Below are positions 16,052-25,646 of a DNA stretch of 64,000 nucleotides, one piece after another. The DNA is from an uncultured Prevotellaceae bacterium (GTDB taxonomy: Bacteria > Bacteroidota > Bacteroidia > Bacteroidales > Bacteroidaceae), in NCBI GenBank assembly GCA_900321965.1, contig ONYA01000008.1:52716-116715 (forward strand). Direction: 5' to 3'. The first letter of the stretch is position 1; every line of letters begins with the position of its first letter. The notes beneath the pieces were generated by a model that saw nothing but the letters and a program-made list of their open reading frames with translations, was not told where the DNA came from and made no database searches. The position numbers and the translations under genes were made by a program.

Positions 16052-17623
16052 ATGAAGAACAAGATAACAATCCTTGCAGCCGCGCTGCTGCTGATGGCGG
16101 TGGCATCGTGCCGCGAAGAGAGTGAAGTCCTTGACAACTACGGATTTAATGACAATTTGGTGTTCCAGGAAGCCGACACGAGCTTTGCCGCTAAGTTCAA
16201 CATCCTATGGAGTGCCCTCGACCAGAACTATAGTTTGTGGGACTATGAAGCCTCACAGGGCGTAGATTGGGACAAGGTGTATGACACCTACTATCCGCGC
16301 TTCAAGGCCCTCGACGGGCAGTACACGGTTCCCGACACTGTCGTGAAAGCGCTGATGAATGAGGCCTTCGGCGTACTGCATGACGGGCACCTCGCACTCC
16401 AGATGAAGAATCACAAAACCGGAAATTTCATCACATGTAGCCCCTCCTACCTTCGTAATGCCGACAGACCCGACTTGGAGATAGCCTATAATTTCGAGCC
16501 CGACCTGTCATACTACGAGACGACAAATGCTGGAGAAAACAAAGTGACCGAATCGGATAATGTCAACACCAGCATCAGCGACCATTTGGATGATGTCAAG
16601 AACGCCATCATATTGAAGTCATTAGACTATGATGAGAAATCACTTGACGGGGGACTCACACCCGTGGATAAAGACCGTCTGGATTCACTAAAGATGTTTA
16701 AAAAGACCTTGGACAATCTTGTGAAGATTGCCCCCACGTTGGGGACAGGAGGTACTATACAAGCCTTCAACGAACTGATGCTCCGCTATAGCTATCTGAA
16801 TGTGGAAGGAGCCGAGATATATCCTGCCGATATGGCCAATATGGGGATTAACATCAAGTATGCACTACTGGGCGGCAATGTGCCCTACATCTATATCGAC
16901 GGCTTCACCCTCACTCCCTATTTGGATGCCACTGTGAAGGAAAAGATGGATGACATGCTGGATACATCGCCCGAACTGAAGAAGAAGGCAGATAAGGTGA
17001 AGCAGATTTGGCAGAAGTGGTTCGACAAGATCCAGGAACTGAGCGCAGCCGGCACGATGAAGGGTGTCGTCATCGACTTGCGCAGCAATGGCGGTGGCAT
17101 TGCCGATGACTACCAGTATGTGTTGGGAGCCCTATTGCCCTCAGGAGGCCACAACCTAATGGATATCCGGCAGAAGAGCGGTCCTGGCCGCTACGACTAT
17201 ACGCCTATAATCAGCCAGACGATGAAGACCTATGAGGGCAACCATGTCGTAGTGAAGGAACCCATCGCAGTACTTGCCAACTGCAAGTCGGTCAGCATGG
17301 CAGAGCTTACCTGTCTGGGATGCCAGTTGCTCGACAACGGCAAGGTAGTAGGCACCAGGACCTGGGGCGGCATGTGCGGCCTCATCGACGGACCGGAAGG
17401 ATATACGCAGACCTACTCCAGCGGACTGGGTGTTCTAAATGAGACGGCGGTATGGGCCTACATTCCCATCCTCTGCGCCTTCCCCCACGGCAAGGTGCTC
17501 GACGGCATTGGCATTACCCCCGACATAGAAGTGACCCTCGACAGCGATGCCTGGAAAGAGGGGTACGGCCCTGACAGTCAGCTCGACCGTGCCCTGCAAT
17601 ACATTCGCACGGGCAATTCATAA
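16052..17623 (+). CDS. S41-family peptidase lipoprotein
   Basis: 523 residues. The N-terminus ends in a lipobox (LMAVASC), so it should be a lipoprotein. VVIDLRSNGGG and the CKSVSMAELT segment with the likely nucleophile serine are S41/tail-specific protease features, and GTRTWGGMCG follows as the substrate groove. Residues 160-240 form a charged helical insert in place of an obvious PDZ domain. It may cut peptides at the cell surface; substrate unknown. It follows the barrel gene on the same transcript. Confidence 0.82.
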   Translation: MKNKITILAAALLLMAVASCREESEVLDNYGFNDNLVFQEADTSFAAKFNILWSALDQNYSLWDYEASQGVDWDKVYDTYYPRFKALDGQYTVPDTVVKALMNEAFGVLHDGHLALQMKNHKTGNFITCSPSYLRNADRPDLEIAYNFEPDLSYYETTNAGENKVTESDNVNTSISDHLDDVKNAIILKSLDYDEKSLDGGLTPVDKDRLDSLKMFKKTLDNLVKIAPTLGTGGTIQAFNELMLRYSYLNVEGAEIYPADMANMGINIKYALLGGNVPYIYIDGFTLTPYLDATVKEKMDDMLDTSPELKKKADKVKQIWQKWFDKIQELSAAGTMKGVVIDLRSNGGGIADDYQYVLGALLPSGGHNLMDIRQKSGPGRYDYTPIISQTMKTYEGNHVVVKEPIAVLANCKSVSMAELTCLGCQLLDNGKVVGTRTWGGMCGLIDGPEGYTQTYSSGLGVLNETAVWAYIPILCAFPHGKVLDGIGITPDIEVTLDSDAWKEGYGPDSQLDRALQYIRTGNS

Positions 17624-17642
17624 TGTGTAAATAGTGTTTTGG

Positions 17643-18800
17643 ATGAAAGAACCTGCGATAAAGATTCCTGAGGGTTGTACGGAGGTGCTGTTGCACGCCT
17701 GCTGTGCGCCGTGTTCGTCGGCCATCGTCGAGTGGATGCTGGCGAACGGGGTGCGCCCTACCATTTTCTATTACAACCCGAACATCTGGCCGCGCGAGGA
17801 GTACGAGATACGTAAGAATGAGAGCAAACGGCACGCTGAGGGACTGGGCATCCAGTGGATTGATGGCGACTACGACCACGAGGAGTGGCGGAATGGTGTT
17901 TCGAGGTGCGAGGTGCGAGGTACGAGGTGCGAAGACTATGACTATAGCAGTGAGCCGGAGCGGGGACTGCGCTGTGAGCAGTGCTTCACATTACGGCTGA
18001 CGCGGACGGCGCGCAAGGCGCAGGAGTTGGGCTTCAAGTATTTCGCAACGACGCTGGCCTCGAGCCGCTGGAAGAGTCTGGAGCAGATAGAACGAGCAGG
18101 GAGACAGGCAGAGAAAACGGTGCCTGGCACCACTTTCTGGGCACAGAACTGGCGGAAGGGCGGTCTGCAGGAGCGGCGCAACCAGTTGCTGAAGGAGTTC
18201 GGATTCTACAATCAGCAGTATTGCGGCTGTGAGTTCTCTGCCCGTGGGGCGGGGGCACTGACGAAGCCGCTGTTGCGCGAGCAGATGCGTGAGGCTAAAC
18301 GACAGCACGCCGACAAGATGGCCGGGTGGTCGGCTGAGATTGTCGAGAAACTGTGGCAGCAGATAGGTGAGAGTAGGGTGGTGATGGCCTTCTGGCCATT
18401 GCCCGATGAGGTCGATGTCCGGCCGCTTATAGACCGTCTGGTGGCTGAAGGGCGGACGGTGGTGCTGCCCAAGGTGACCGGCGACGAGACGATGGAACTG
18501 CGCCGCTATACGTCGCAGGCCGACCTCAGCGAGGGTGCCTTCCACATTATGGAACCAGTGGGCGAACCTTTCGTGGACTATGAGCAGATAGATGTGGCGC
18601 TCGTTCCCGGCGTTGCCTTCGATGCCGCCGGTCATCGCCTGGGCCGTGGCCGTGGCTACTACGACCGCTTTCTGGCGGAATACCTCGCACCTCGTACCTC
18701 GCACCTCGCACCTCGTATCATCGGCGTCTGCTTCCCTTTCCAGCGCGTCCCTCTGGTTCCTACGTCCCCTCACGACATCAGCATGGATGCTTGTTATTAA
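17643..18800 (+). CDS. Fusion: epoxyqueuosine reductase QueH + 5-formyl-THF cyclo-ligase
   Basis: Two enzymes in one 385-residue chain. Residues 1-205 are QueH: HACCAPCSS (first Cys pair), RCEQCF and YCGCEFS supply the Fe-S/active-site cysteines for the last step of queuosine synthesis. Residues 210-385 are a 5-formyltetrahydrofolate cyclo-ligase: WPLPDEVDVRPL, LVPGVAFDAAGHRLGRGRGYYDRFL (the GRGxGYYD ATP site). I use the ATG at 17643; the upstream GTG adds three residues. Both halves contain AGGTGCG heptamer tracts in surface loops. The stop at 18800 precedes the next ATG by 14 bases. Confidence 0.88.
   Translation: MKEPAIKIPEGCTEVLLHACCAPCSSAIVEWMLANGVRPTIFYYNPNIWPREEYEIRKNESKRHAEGLGIQWIDGDYDHEEWRNGVSRCEVRGTRCEDYDYSSEPERGLRCEQCFTLRLTRTARKAQELGFKYFATTLASSRWKSLEQIERAGRQAEKTVPGTTFWAQNWRKGGLQERRNQLLKEFGFYNQQYCGCEFSARGAGALTKPLLREQMREAKRQHADKMAGWSAEIVEKLWQQIGESRVVMAFWPLPDEVDVRPLIDRLVAEGRTVVLPKVTGDETMELRRYTSQADLSEGAFHIMEPVGEPFVDYEQIDVALVPGVAFDAAGHRLGRGRGYYDRFLAEYLAPRTSHLAPRIIGVCFPFQRVPLVPTSPHDISMDACY
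17904..17931 (+). repeat. Heptamer tract in the QueH domain
   Basis: Four units (AGGTGCG x3, one AGGTACG) encode CEVRGTRCE, a loop just before the EPERGLRCEQC motif. Confidence 0.8.
18681..18713 (-). repeat. Inverse heptamer tract in the cyclo-ligase domain
   Basis: Reverse-complement units (CGCACCT/CGTACCT) encode LAPRTSHLAPR in a loop after the GYYDRF motif. It is inverted relative to the tract at 17904-17931 and about 750 bp away in the same gene. Confidence 0.8.
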
Positions 18801-18814
18801 AGAACACTAAAATC

Positions 18815-21316
18815 ATGATGAGAAAAGCCATTCTTTCCCTTTCCTTACTGATTACGTCATTCACAGCGTTTGCCGAGACGTCCTACACTGAGGGCGTCAT
18901 CACCTCCGAATTCGTGGACGAGGCTGCTATGAAGGCTGACCTCCTACAGATGCTCGCCAACTTCTCGACGTATATGAAGAACGACTTCCAGAGCGTGGAT
19001 GCCACGTATGGCTATTTCAAAGGCGAGAGTTCCGGACAGAACAACGAGGCTGGCGTGCGCACCAATGCCGACTTATCGATGATTTGTGCCTTCCTGCTGA
19101 AATATGGCAAGGAGAAAGTGACGCTGCCTACAGGCGTGTCTTGGAACGACCTGGAGATGATGGCACAGCAGTCGTTGGCATGGGCCTATGGCACGCATAA
19201 GGCAAACAAGCTGCGTCAGACGACCAACAACGCCTATTGGGGTTCCACCTCCACGTCGGATGCTGTGTGGGAGTCGTCATTATGGGCCATGTCAGTGGCT
19301 TATTCCGCTTTCTTCCAGTGGGACAAGCTCAGTACGGCCGCAAAAGACCATATCGAGAAGCTGCTGAAAGCAGAATGTAACTATGAGCTGTACCGTTCCA
19401 TTCCCACGGGCTATGCAGGGGACACCAAGGCCGAGGAGAACGGTTGGGAGGCTGACGTCCTGGCTGCCACATTAGGACTCTTCCCCAACGACGCCTTGGC
19501 ACCAAGGTGGTTTGAGCGCCTGCGGGAGTTTGCCATCAACTCCTACTCCCACAGCAGCGATGCCACCAACACCACGGTGATTGACGCGTGGTATGACCAG
19601 AAGACCGTTGCCGACCTCTACAAAGGGCAGAACCTCTACGATGACTATTCGCTGCAAAACCACAACCTCTTCCACACCTCCTACCAGAATGTTGTGATGC
19701 AGGAACTGGGTGAGGCGGCTCTGGCACTCAAGATGTTCCAATTGGGTGTGAACGGCAAGGAGAAATGGAAAACAAATGCCTTGATGCACAACAATCAGGA
19801 GGTGCAGGACCATATCCTGAACTGGCTGGCCCTCGCCGATGGCGAGCTGGCGATGCCTAACGGCAATGACTGGAGCCTCTTCCTCTACGATCAGATAACA
19901 TCCTATACCACACAGGCTTGTTTCCAGCGCGACCCCAACGCCCTGATGCTGGAGAATATGGCCTACAAGTATATCAAGGCACGCCAGAAGACCACTGCCG
20001 ACAGTTCGTGGCTGCTGCGCCCTGACGTGGGAGCCCGTCGCATGGGTGTTGAGGCCCATCGTGTGATGATGACCTATCTGATGCACGATGTCTTTCCGAC
20101 GAACGACCTGACCCCGACAGCCTGGGACGATTTCAATGCGCGATACGGACAGGCGAGGCTGATACCCTGCCAGAATGTGGTACGGGCAGCCACCGCCGAC
20201 CGCTTCACCTGCTTCTCGTGGAGCACGGGCCTGAAGTCGTATACGGGCTACTTCGCTGCCAACAGTCCCGACAAGAACAAAATCGTGGTGCCTTATCGTG
20301 CCAACAACACGGGTAACCTCATCGGCTGGTACGAGGTGAGCGGTAAAAGAACGGATGCCACACCCGTCGTGAGCGGCGTCTACGAGTTTGAGGGCAACGG
20401 CTATGTCATGAACGGCGAGCTGAACACCAACGGCAGTACGCTCAACAACCGCTTCGTCCTTTACTCAACGCCACAGAACGCCCTCATCTATCTCGACCAC
20501 GTGACAGCCAACACCGATGCTACCATCACTGCCGAGAAAGGCGGTCTGCTGGCCATCTCTACCGACGAATTGATGACACTCAAGCGCACCCTCTATTATG
20601 ATAAGAATGGGGAGACGGCCAACATACAGCTCGACGGCAAGACCTTCACCACCTTTGAGAGCTGTTGGGTGAATATCGATAACGCCTTGGGCGTCGTCTC
20701 TGCTAATAATGGCAAGAAGATAGGCTTTGGCGACCGCAGTGCCAATAATTCCATCTTCACCTCGAAACTCTATCCGATGTATAGCAATACCTCGCGCACG
20801 GTGAGGGAGGGCGACGTGGTCGATGCGCGTCATCTGGTCTATTACAGTAATGTCAATGCCCAGCAGACCCGTGAACTGGCCGACCGCCTGCTGCCGCTGA
20901 ACGATCTGTTGCCTTCAGGCTGGAATGGTGTCGTCGCGCCTGATGCCGACCGCAGCTATTTCCTCGTCAGCAACTTCCGTGGCGAGACGCGTGCCGTGTT
21001 GAAGGATTTCCAGTTCCAGGGTGCGGCTCCCGTCTTCTACGAGCCTACCACTATCAGTAAAAGCAAGGCGACGGTCTCCTTCACTGTGGAGCAGAACCAC
21101 TCCGTGGCTCAGCCCCTGGCCGTCCTCGTGTCGGGTAGCCATGTCACGGCCCGGCTCATCAGTGGCACTTCGGCCTATATCACCGCCACGGCCAATACCA
21201 CCATCACCATTTCTATCCTCAGCGCAGTCCTCAACGACTGCATCCTCAAGAAGGGCGAGACCATCCGCGCCTGGCTCGAGGACGGACAAGTTAAGACGGA
21301 CAAAAAGATCAAGTAA
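18815..21316 (+). CDS. Large secreted protein, possible polysaccharide-active alpha/alpha-toroid
   Basis: 833 residues with a signal peptide (MMRKAILSLSLLITSFTAFA). The first 430 residues are helical with repeated Trp/Tyr-rich helices (WESSLWAMSVAYSAFFQW, EENGWEADVLAATLGLF, NHNLFHTSYQNVVMQELGEAAL), and the C-terminal half (450-833) is beta-rich. That order recalls polysaccharide lyases with an (alpha/alpha) toroid followed by beta sandwiches, and the Asn/His/Tyr-containing NHNLFHTSY could be catalytic. I cannot assign a family. No SusC/SusD genes lie nearby. Confidence 0.6.
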   Translation: MMRKAILSLSLLITSFTAFAETSYTEGVITSEFVDEAAMKADLLQMLANFSTYMKNDFQSVDATYGYFKGESSGQNNEAGVRTNADLSMICAFLLKYGKEKVTLPTGVSWNDLEMMAQQSLAWAYGTHKANKLRQTTNNAYWGSTSTSDAVWESSLWAMSVAYSAFFQWDKLSTAAKDHIEKLLKAECNYELYRSIPTGYAGDTKAEENGWEADVLAATLGLFPNDALAPRWFERLREFAINSYSHSSDATNTTVIDAWYDQKTVADLYKGQNLYDDYSLQNHNLFHTSYQNVVMQELGEAALALKMFQLGVNGKEKWKTNALMHNNQEVQDHILNWLALADGELAMPNGNDWSLFLYDQITSYTTQACFQRDPNALMLENMAYKYIKARQKTTADSSWLLRPDVGARRMGVEAHRVMMTYLMHDVFPTNDLTPTAWDDFNARYGQARLIPCQNVVRAATADRFTCFSWSTGLKSYTGYFAANSPDKNKIVVPYRANNTGNLIGWYEVSGKRTDATPVVSGVYEFEGNGYVMNGELNTNGSTLNNRFVLYSTPQNALIYLDHVTANTDATITAEKGGLLAISTDELMTLKRTLYYDKNGETANIQLDGKTFTTFESCWVNIDNALGVVSANNGKKIGFGDRSANNSIFTSKLYPMYSNTSRTVREGDVVDARHLVYYSNVNAQQTRELADRLLPLNDLLPSGWNGVVAPDADRSYFLVSNFRGETRAVLKDFQFQGAAPVFYEPTTISKSKATVSFTVEQNHSVAQPLAVLVSGSHVTARLISGTSAYITATANTTITISILSAVLNDCILKKGETIRAWLEDGQVKTDKKIK

Positions 21317-21322
21317 GATGAT

Positions 21323-22189
21323 TCATCGACGCCAGCGGTCGTGTGACCAGAGCCACAGTTCAGACTGTTGGCGCAGTTGTTGCTGCAGGCGGTCGAAGTA
21401 GGCATCTGTATAGGGCCAGTCATTGGCGGTGGGCGCTTCCTCCGTTGTCATCTGTTCAACCGTACAGGTGTAGTAACCCCTTTTGACACGTTCCACACGA
21501 CAGTAGAACGCGTTCATATCGTATTTCCTGACGAGTTGTTCGGTGCCTGTCAGCACCTTGGTCTTGATGCCCATGAAGCGATGGAAATGGCGGACGTATT
21601 GTTCTTTGGGCAGTTGGTCGGCAATGGCGATGACCATGACGTTGGCTTTCTCCTGCTGAATTCGTTCGATGGTGCTCGACGTGTCCTGCATACGGACAGG
21701 CGTGTTGCCGAACCTTGAGCGACATGCCAGCATCCACTGGTTGAAGGCACTGTTGTGCAGTTCGCTATAGACGAACAGCGAATGGGCTGATGTGTCGGGC
21801 AGCAGACTCCCGATGGCCCACTCCCACTGTCCGTAGTGGGCGAGGTATAACAGGGCACTCTTCTGTTCGTCAAGACATTGTTGTTTCACGATGTCGAGAT
21901 GCCGCCACTGGAACCGCTCCTGCAACTCATGGAGACTCATGTGCCGCATACGGATGGTTTCCACGAGGATGTCGCACAACTGGTGGTAGAACGCCTTTTC
22001 AATTGTCTGCCGCTCCTTGTCGCTCTTCTCAGGGAAGGCCAGTGCCAGGTTCTTCTCAACGACCGTGCAACGATAGCGTACGACGTGGCGCGTCAGCGGA
22101 TAGAGAACGCTGTCGGCCACGACGTAAAGGATACGCAGGGGCAGGCGTGACAGGATATTGACGAGGGCGACGGCCAGGCGGTTCATCAT
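21323..22189 (-). CDS. LpxL/HtrB-like lipid acyltransferase
   Basis: 288 residues, inner-membrane acyltransferase of the lipid A late-acyltransferase family. The N-terminal helix (LVNILSRLPLRILYVVADSVLY) anchors it, and HYGQWEW is the HX4E catalytic motif. It is the last gene of the RiPP-like operon: its ATG overlaps the stop of the nucleotidyltransferase gene (ATGA). It may be an ordinary lipid A enzyme that happens to be downstream, or it may acylate the operon's product; coupling supports co-expression only. The gene ends 6 bases from the convergent secreted-protein gene. Confidence 0.85.
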   Translation of the reverse strand: MMNRLAVALVNILSRLPLRILYVVADSVLYPLTRHVVRYRCTVVEKNLALAFPEKSDKERQTIEKAFYHQLCDILVETIRMRHMSLHELQERFQWRHLDIVKQQCLDEQKSALLYLAHYGQWEWAIGSLLPDTSAHSLFVYSELHNSAFNQWMLACRSRFGNTPVRMQDTSSTIERIQQEKANVMVIAIADQLPKEQYVRHFHRFMGIKTKVLTGTEQLVRKYDMNAFYCRVERVKRGYYTCTVEQMTTEEAPTANDWPYTDAYFDRLQQQLRQQSELWLWSHDRWRR

Positions 22190-23181
22190 GGCTTACGGCG
22201 ACTAAAGGTTGTCATAGAAGCGTAGATGGACCAGAATACCACACTGGTGAGGCCTGAAATGAGGATGTTGAGAGGATAGAACAGCAGTATGGCCAACGGA
22301 CTCTTGACCTTGTAGATGTTGGCCAGCGTGCCTTTGTCAGGAAACATCAGTCGCAGCCATGCGGCGAAACGCTTTTTGCGGCTGTCGATGAAGACGAATT
22401 CCCAGAATGCAGCAATAAGACGATCGAGAGGACGTCTGGAGATGGGGCGGTCGAAGTGGCGGATGAAGGCGAGGAAACGGCGTTCGGAAGCCGTCGGCTT
22501 CAGACCGCGAAGTAGCTGTCGGGCTTGTCCTGGCAATCCCTTGCCGACGTGGTAGAGTGCCGCTGCCGCGACACGACGGAAACCGTAACCGGTGGCCTTG
22601 GCTACCAAGGCATCCTGCTGCGTTGCGGTCATTGGCTGGAGCAGCACCATGAGGTCGCGTATCCACTTGTCATCACTGAACAGGTGGAAGGCAGCATGCT
22701 GGGCCAGGAAGAGCCAGCGGTCTGTCGTCTCCATGTGGCTGTCGTGACATCTCTGGAGTGCATCGGCGTTGAAAGTGCCGATGGTCCTGACAAAGAATTT
22801 CTTGGTGACGAAGGCGATGTGTATGTCGACATTGACCTTCGTCATGCTGCACGACAGCAGTGACACCTTCTGTTTGGCAGCCAGAACCTCGTGGCGCAGG
22901 GAGAAAGGAAATTCCAGCCGGTAGTCCTCTTGGCAGAGCCGTTCCACCAGTCTGCGGCACGCTTCCTCACCAGCGCAGAGCAGGTCGATGTCGCGCACAA
23001 AGCGGTCGAGATGCTCAGCATAGACCGTCTGCAGCAGGTCGATGCCCTTGACGGGGATGATCTCTACGCCGACGGCCTCGGCTTCAGCCTTGAGCCAGTC
23101 GTAATTGCTCAGGATAAGCAGGGTACGGGCCAGGTCGCTGGCCTGTCGTTCTGTTTCATTCGGCTTATTCTCGGTCTGCAT
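22186..23181 (-). CDS. Nucleotidyltransferase-family protein (NTP_transf_5-like)
   Basis: 331 residues. PVKGIDLLQTVY followed by RFVRDIDLLC has the KG...Y...R..DIDLL signature of the uncharacterised nucleotidyltransferase family often found next to PqqD-like and HprK-like genes in peptide clusters. The middle is helical, and a C-terminal hydrophobic stretch (SPLAILLFYPLNILISGLTSVVFWSIY in two parts) suggests membrane attachment. Nucleotidylation of the peptide or of a carrier is an inference from the family name and context. It overlaps the upstream gene by 17 bases and the downstream one by 4. Confidence 0.75.
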   Translation of the reverse strand: MQTENKPNETERQASDLARTLLILSNYDWLKAEAEAVGVEIIPVKGIDLLQTVYAEHLDRFVRDIDLLCAGEEACRRLVERLCQEDYRLEFPFSLRHEVLAAKQKVSLLSCSMTKVNVDIHIAFVTKKFFVRTIGTFNADALQRCHDSHMETTDRWLFLAQHAAFHLFSDDKWIRDLMVLLQPMTATQQDALVAKATGYGFRRVAAAALYHVGKGLPGQARQLLRGLKPTASERRFLAFIRHFDRPISRRPLDRLIAAFWEFVFIDSRKKRFAAWLRLMFPDKGTLANIYKVKSPLAILLFYPLNILISGLTSVVFWSIYASMTTFSRRKP

Positions 23182-24670
23182 GTCTCTTAAGATATCGTTT
23201 GGGCTTGTTCATCAGGGCATACCGTCCTGAGGGGAAGGTCACAATCTCACAGCCGTACTTGGACTCTGGCACGTGTCCGTCGCGTTTCAGCGGCACCACG
23301 ATGAAGTTGAGCTCGTCGACAGTGTACTGCCACGGGGCTGTCCTGTGTTCAGGACAGATAAACGACGAGGTAAGATAGAGTTCCTGTTTCAGACGCTTAG
23401 GCAGCACCATGATAAAGTCCTTGCCGTAATAGGCGGCTTCGGCATTAAACAGCGAACGCTGGTGGTTGATGAGCAGTGACGAACCGAGATAATGCCTGTC
23501 TGTACGGGTGTATTGGGGAATGTCGAAGAAGACGAGTCCGTCGGAACGGTCTAGTTCGGCATAGAAGTCCTGCATGGCGCGGTAGTTGTTCCACGTGAGG
23601 TGGACAACCAGCGCATAGATGGTCAGGAAGACGACACCTGCCAAGATGCCGATACGGTTGGAAATCGGGGGCAACGCCTTGAACAACAGGATGAGCGAGA
23701 ACGACTCGATGCCGAAGAAAGCCCGCGGTTCGGCTGTCTTGCCGATAAACATCAGGAACAGCATCTGGAAGAGGATGGCCGTCAGCAGAAACCAGTTGTC
23801 GCGGACAAAATCGTTCCGTGCGGCACGGTCTTTCCTGAAGCGTATGATGAATGTCACGACGAGTACCCAGAAGATGCGCTGGCCTGCCAGCACGTAGAGG
23901 ATGCCGCCGCCCAGTCCGGCTAAGGACGACTGCAAGTCCAGTCCCGCAATGGTAGCTCGCTCCTGCGTGCCAGGAGAGACGACGTAGAACAGGATGCCGG
24001 CGAAATAAGCAATGGTAGCCAGCCAGGGAACAACGTACTGTCGCTGATGGCGGTACAGACTGTAGGACAGTCCGATGACAAGTGCGGCACCAATACCTAT
24101 GGAGAAACTCTCCTGCCATGTGCCAACCACGAAAGCGAAAAGCGTCAGCCAAAGGGATGGCCAAAGACGGTTGCTGTTGCGGTGACGGTTGAGGGCATAG
24201 AGCAGGATGAGGTTCAGGACGATGCCCCACAGGTAGTTGATACTGCCCGTCTGCCAGAGGAAGACCTCGCCGAAGGCCCTGAAGAGTCCGAACATCAGAA
24301 CCAACGACAATAGGATAGATGCCCAGCCGCGCTGTTTCGAGAAGACCTGTATCAGATATAGAAAGGCGACGAAGAACAGCGTGTTGCAGACGTCGTAAAC
24401 GGGTTTGTGGCGCAGTGCCAGAAACAGCTGGTCGGTACCGATTGTCAGCACGCGGCCGTGTTGCGTCAGATAATGGTAGTACTGCGACACCACCACATCG
24501 GAAAACGTCCTGACAGGCTTGGTAAGGTCAATGCCGTAGTCGCGGAATCCGAAGGACACCGGGTAGTCGTCGGAAAACATACACGTCAGCGCATTGAGTA
24601 GCCAGAACATCAGGCCGGCAGTAAGCAGCAACCAGGTGTTGCGCTGGCGAAGGGGCGCGGGTATGTTCAT
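23165..24670 (-). CDS. Polytopic membrane protein (DUF6056-like)
   Basis: 501 residues with about ten membrane helices, starting MNIPAPLRQRNTWLLLTAGL. FSDDYPVSF in the first external loop and the helix layout resemble DUF6056/GT-C-like glycosyltransferase membrane proteins, in which an acidic pair in loop 1 is catalytic. The C-terminal 130 residues are a soluble domain. I chose ATG 24670, which overlaps the upstream stop (ATGA), over a start 113 codons earlier inside the radical SAM gene. A role in glycosylating or moving the peptide is speculative. Confidence 0.7.
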   Translation of the reverse strand: MNIPAPLRQRNTWLLLTAGLMFWLLNALTCMFSDDYPVSFGFRDYGIDLTKPVRTFSDVVVSQYYHYLTQHGRVLTIGTDQLFLALRHKPVYDVCNTLFFVAFLYLIQVFSKQRGWASILLSLVLMFGLFRAFGEVFLWQTGSINYLWGIVLNLILLYALNRHRNSNRLWPSLWLTLFAFVVGTWQESFSIGIGAALVIGLSYSLYRHQRQYVVPWLATIAYFAGILFYVVSPGTQERATIAGLDLQSSLAGLGGGILYVLAGQRIFWVLVVTFIIRFRKDRAARNDFVRDNWFLLTAILFQMLFLMFIGKTAEPRAFFGIESFSLILLFKALPPISNRIGILAGVVFLTIYALVVHLTWNNYRAMQDFYAELDRSDGLVFFDIPQYTRTDRHYLGSSLLINHQRSLFNAEAAYYGKDFIMVLPKRLKQELYLTSSFICPEHRTAPWQYTVDELNFIVVPLKRDGHVPESKYGCEIVTFPSGRYALMNKPKRYLKRHADRE

Positions 24671-25632
24671 TTGTCGACAATCTGGACGTTGTTGGCTCCA
24701 ATCATGTTCTTGGCCAGACAGGCTCCATTGCAGGCTATCGGGTTGTTCAGCGGACAATCGGCACACTCGATGCGGTTGCCAAGCATGCGATAGGGGCGGA
24801 AACGGTTTTCGAACCATGTGCGACATTCGGGGTAGCTCTTGAACTCCGTATAGTGGCGCAGACCGGCCGTCGCCAGCGGCAGGCAGTACATCACCTCGCC
24901 TTCTGGTGTGATGTCTAAGCGCGACTGGCAGCCCGAGGAGATCTTCGAGTTGTGACGCCACAGAAATCCCAACTGCTCGTCGGTGAAACTGCAGTAGGGC
25001 ACACCACACTCATACTTAATGCTGACGTCCATATACTCGCCTGCTTTCACCAGGTCGACAACGCGCTGAGCCACAATGCCGTATTCAGTGTCTTTCAGTG
25101 CCATGTTCGACGAGGTCAGCGTAGGCAGCACGAAGCCCACCTTGATGTTGCGGTCGAGGTCGAAGCGTTCTATCAGGTTGAGGGCCCACAGCTCGTTAGG
25201 CTCCTCGGGGATGATGTTGAACGTGAGCGAAGCCCTCTTCCCTGCAGCCTTCAGCGCGTGCTCAATATTGTCGCGCTGTGCTGGTGTCCATTTGGCAGGG
25301 TTGTTGACGTTGGCCACCCAGTAGATGGGCAGGCACGAGATTTTCTCGGCCAGCGACACCGCCTGTTTCGTAGCCATATTGCTGAAGATGGTGATATGGA
25401 GGTCGCGTTCCAGCAGGTAGTCGACAATCCATTCGATATCGGGGTGCAGTGTGGGTTCGCCGCCCATGAGATGGATGACGCGGTCGAAGGGCTCGCGCTC
25501 CAGCCAGTCGATGATACCCGTAAAGGTCTCTCTGGTCATCGTCGAACGCTGCTTCTTGGGAGCCATCATGTCCATACCAAAGCAGTAGGGGCAATGGTAG
25601 TTACAAAAGTTTGTGAGCATTAAATTTGGCAT
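24667..25632 (-). CDS. Radical SAM enzyme (second copy of the operon's CxxxCxxC type)
   Basis: 321 residues. CNYHCPYC at residues 10-17 binds the radical SAM 4Fe-4S cluster, and MGGEPTLHP is the GGE-type motif. The C-terminal Cys set (CGVPYC, CADCPLNNPIACNGAC) would hold auxiliary clusters as in SPASM/twitch enzymes. It aligns along its length with the enzyme at 29779-30729 (same start, NIKVGFVLP versus NIRTGIALP), so the two are paralogues. Peptide modification is inferred from context. Its stop overlaps the next ATG. Confidence 0.85.
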   Translation of the reverse strand: MPNLMLTNFCNYHCPYCFGMDMMAPKKQRSTMTRETFTGIIDWLEREPFDRVIHLMGGEPTLHPDIEWIVDYLLERDLHITIFSNMATKQAVSLAEKISCLPIYWVANVNNPAKWTPAQRDNIEHALKAAGKRASLTFNIIPEEPNELWALNLIERFDLDRNIKVGFVLPTLTSSNMALKDTEYGIVAQRVVDLVKAGEYMDVSIKYECGVPYCSFTDEQLGFLWRHNSKISSGCQSRLDITPEGEVMYCLPLATAGLRHYTEFKSYPECRTWFENRFRPYRMLGNRIECADCPLNNPIACNGACLAKNMIGANNVQIVDK

Positions 25633-25646
25633 AGTCTTCTGTATTT

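Noticed and set aside
24671-25009. 113-codon N-terminal extension of the polytopic membrane protein
   Set aside because: It overlaps the radical SAM coding region out of frame, while an ATGA-overlapping start at 24670 begins directly before the first membrane helix.
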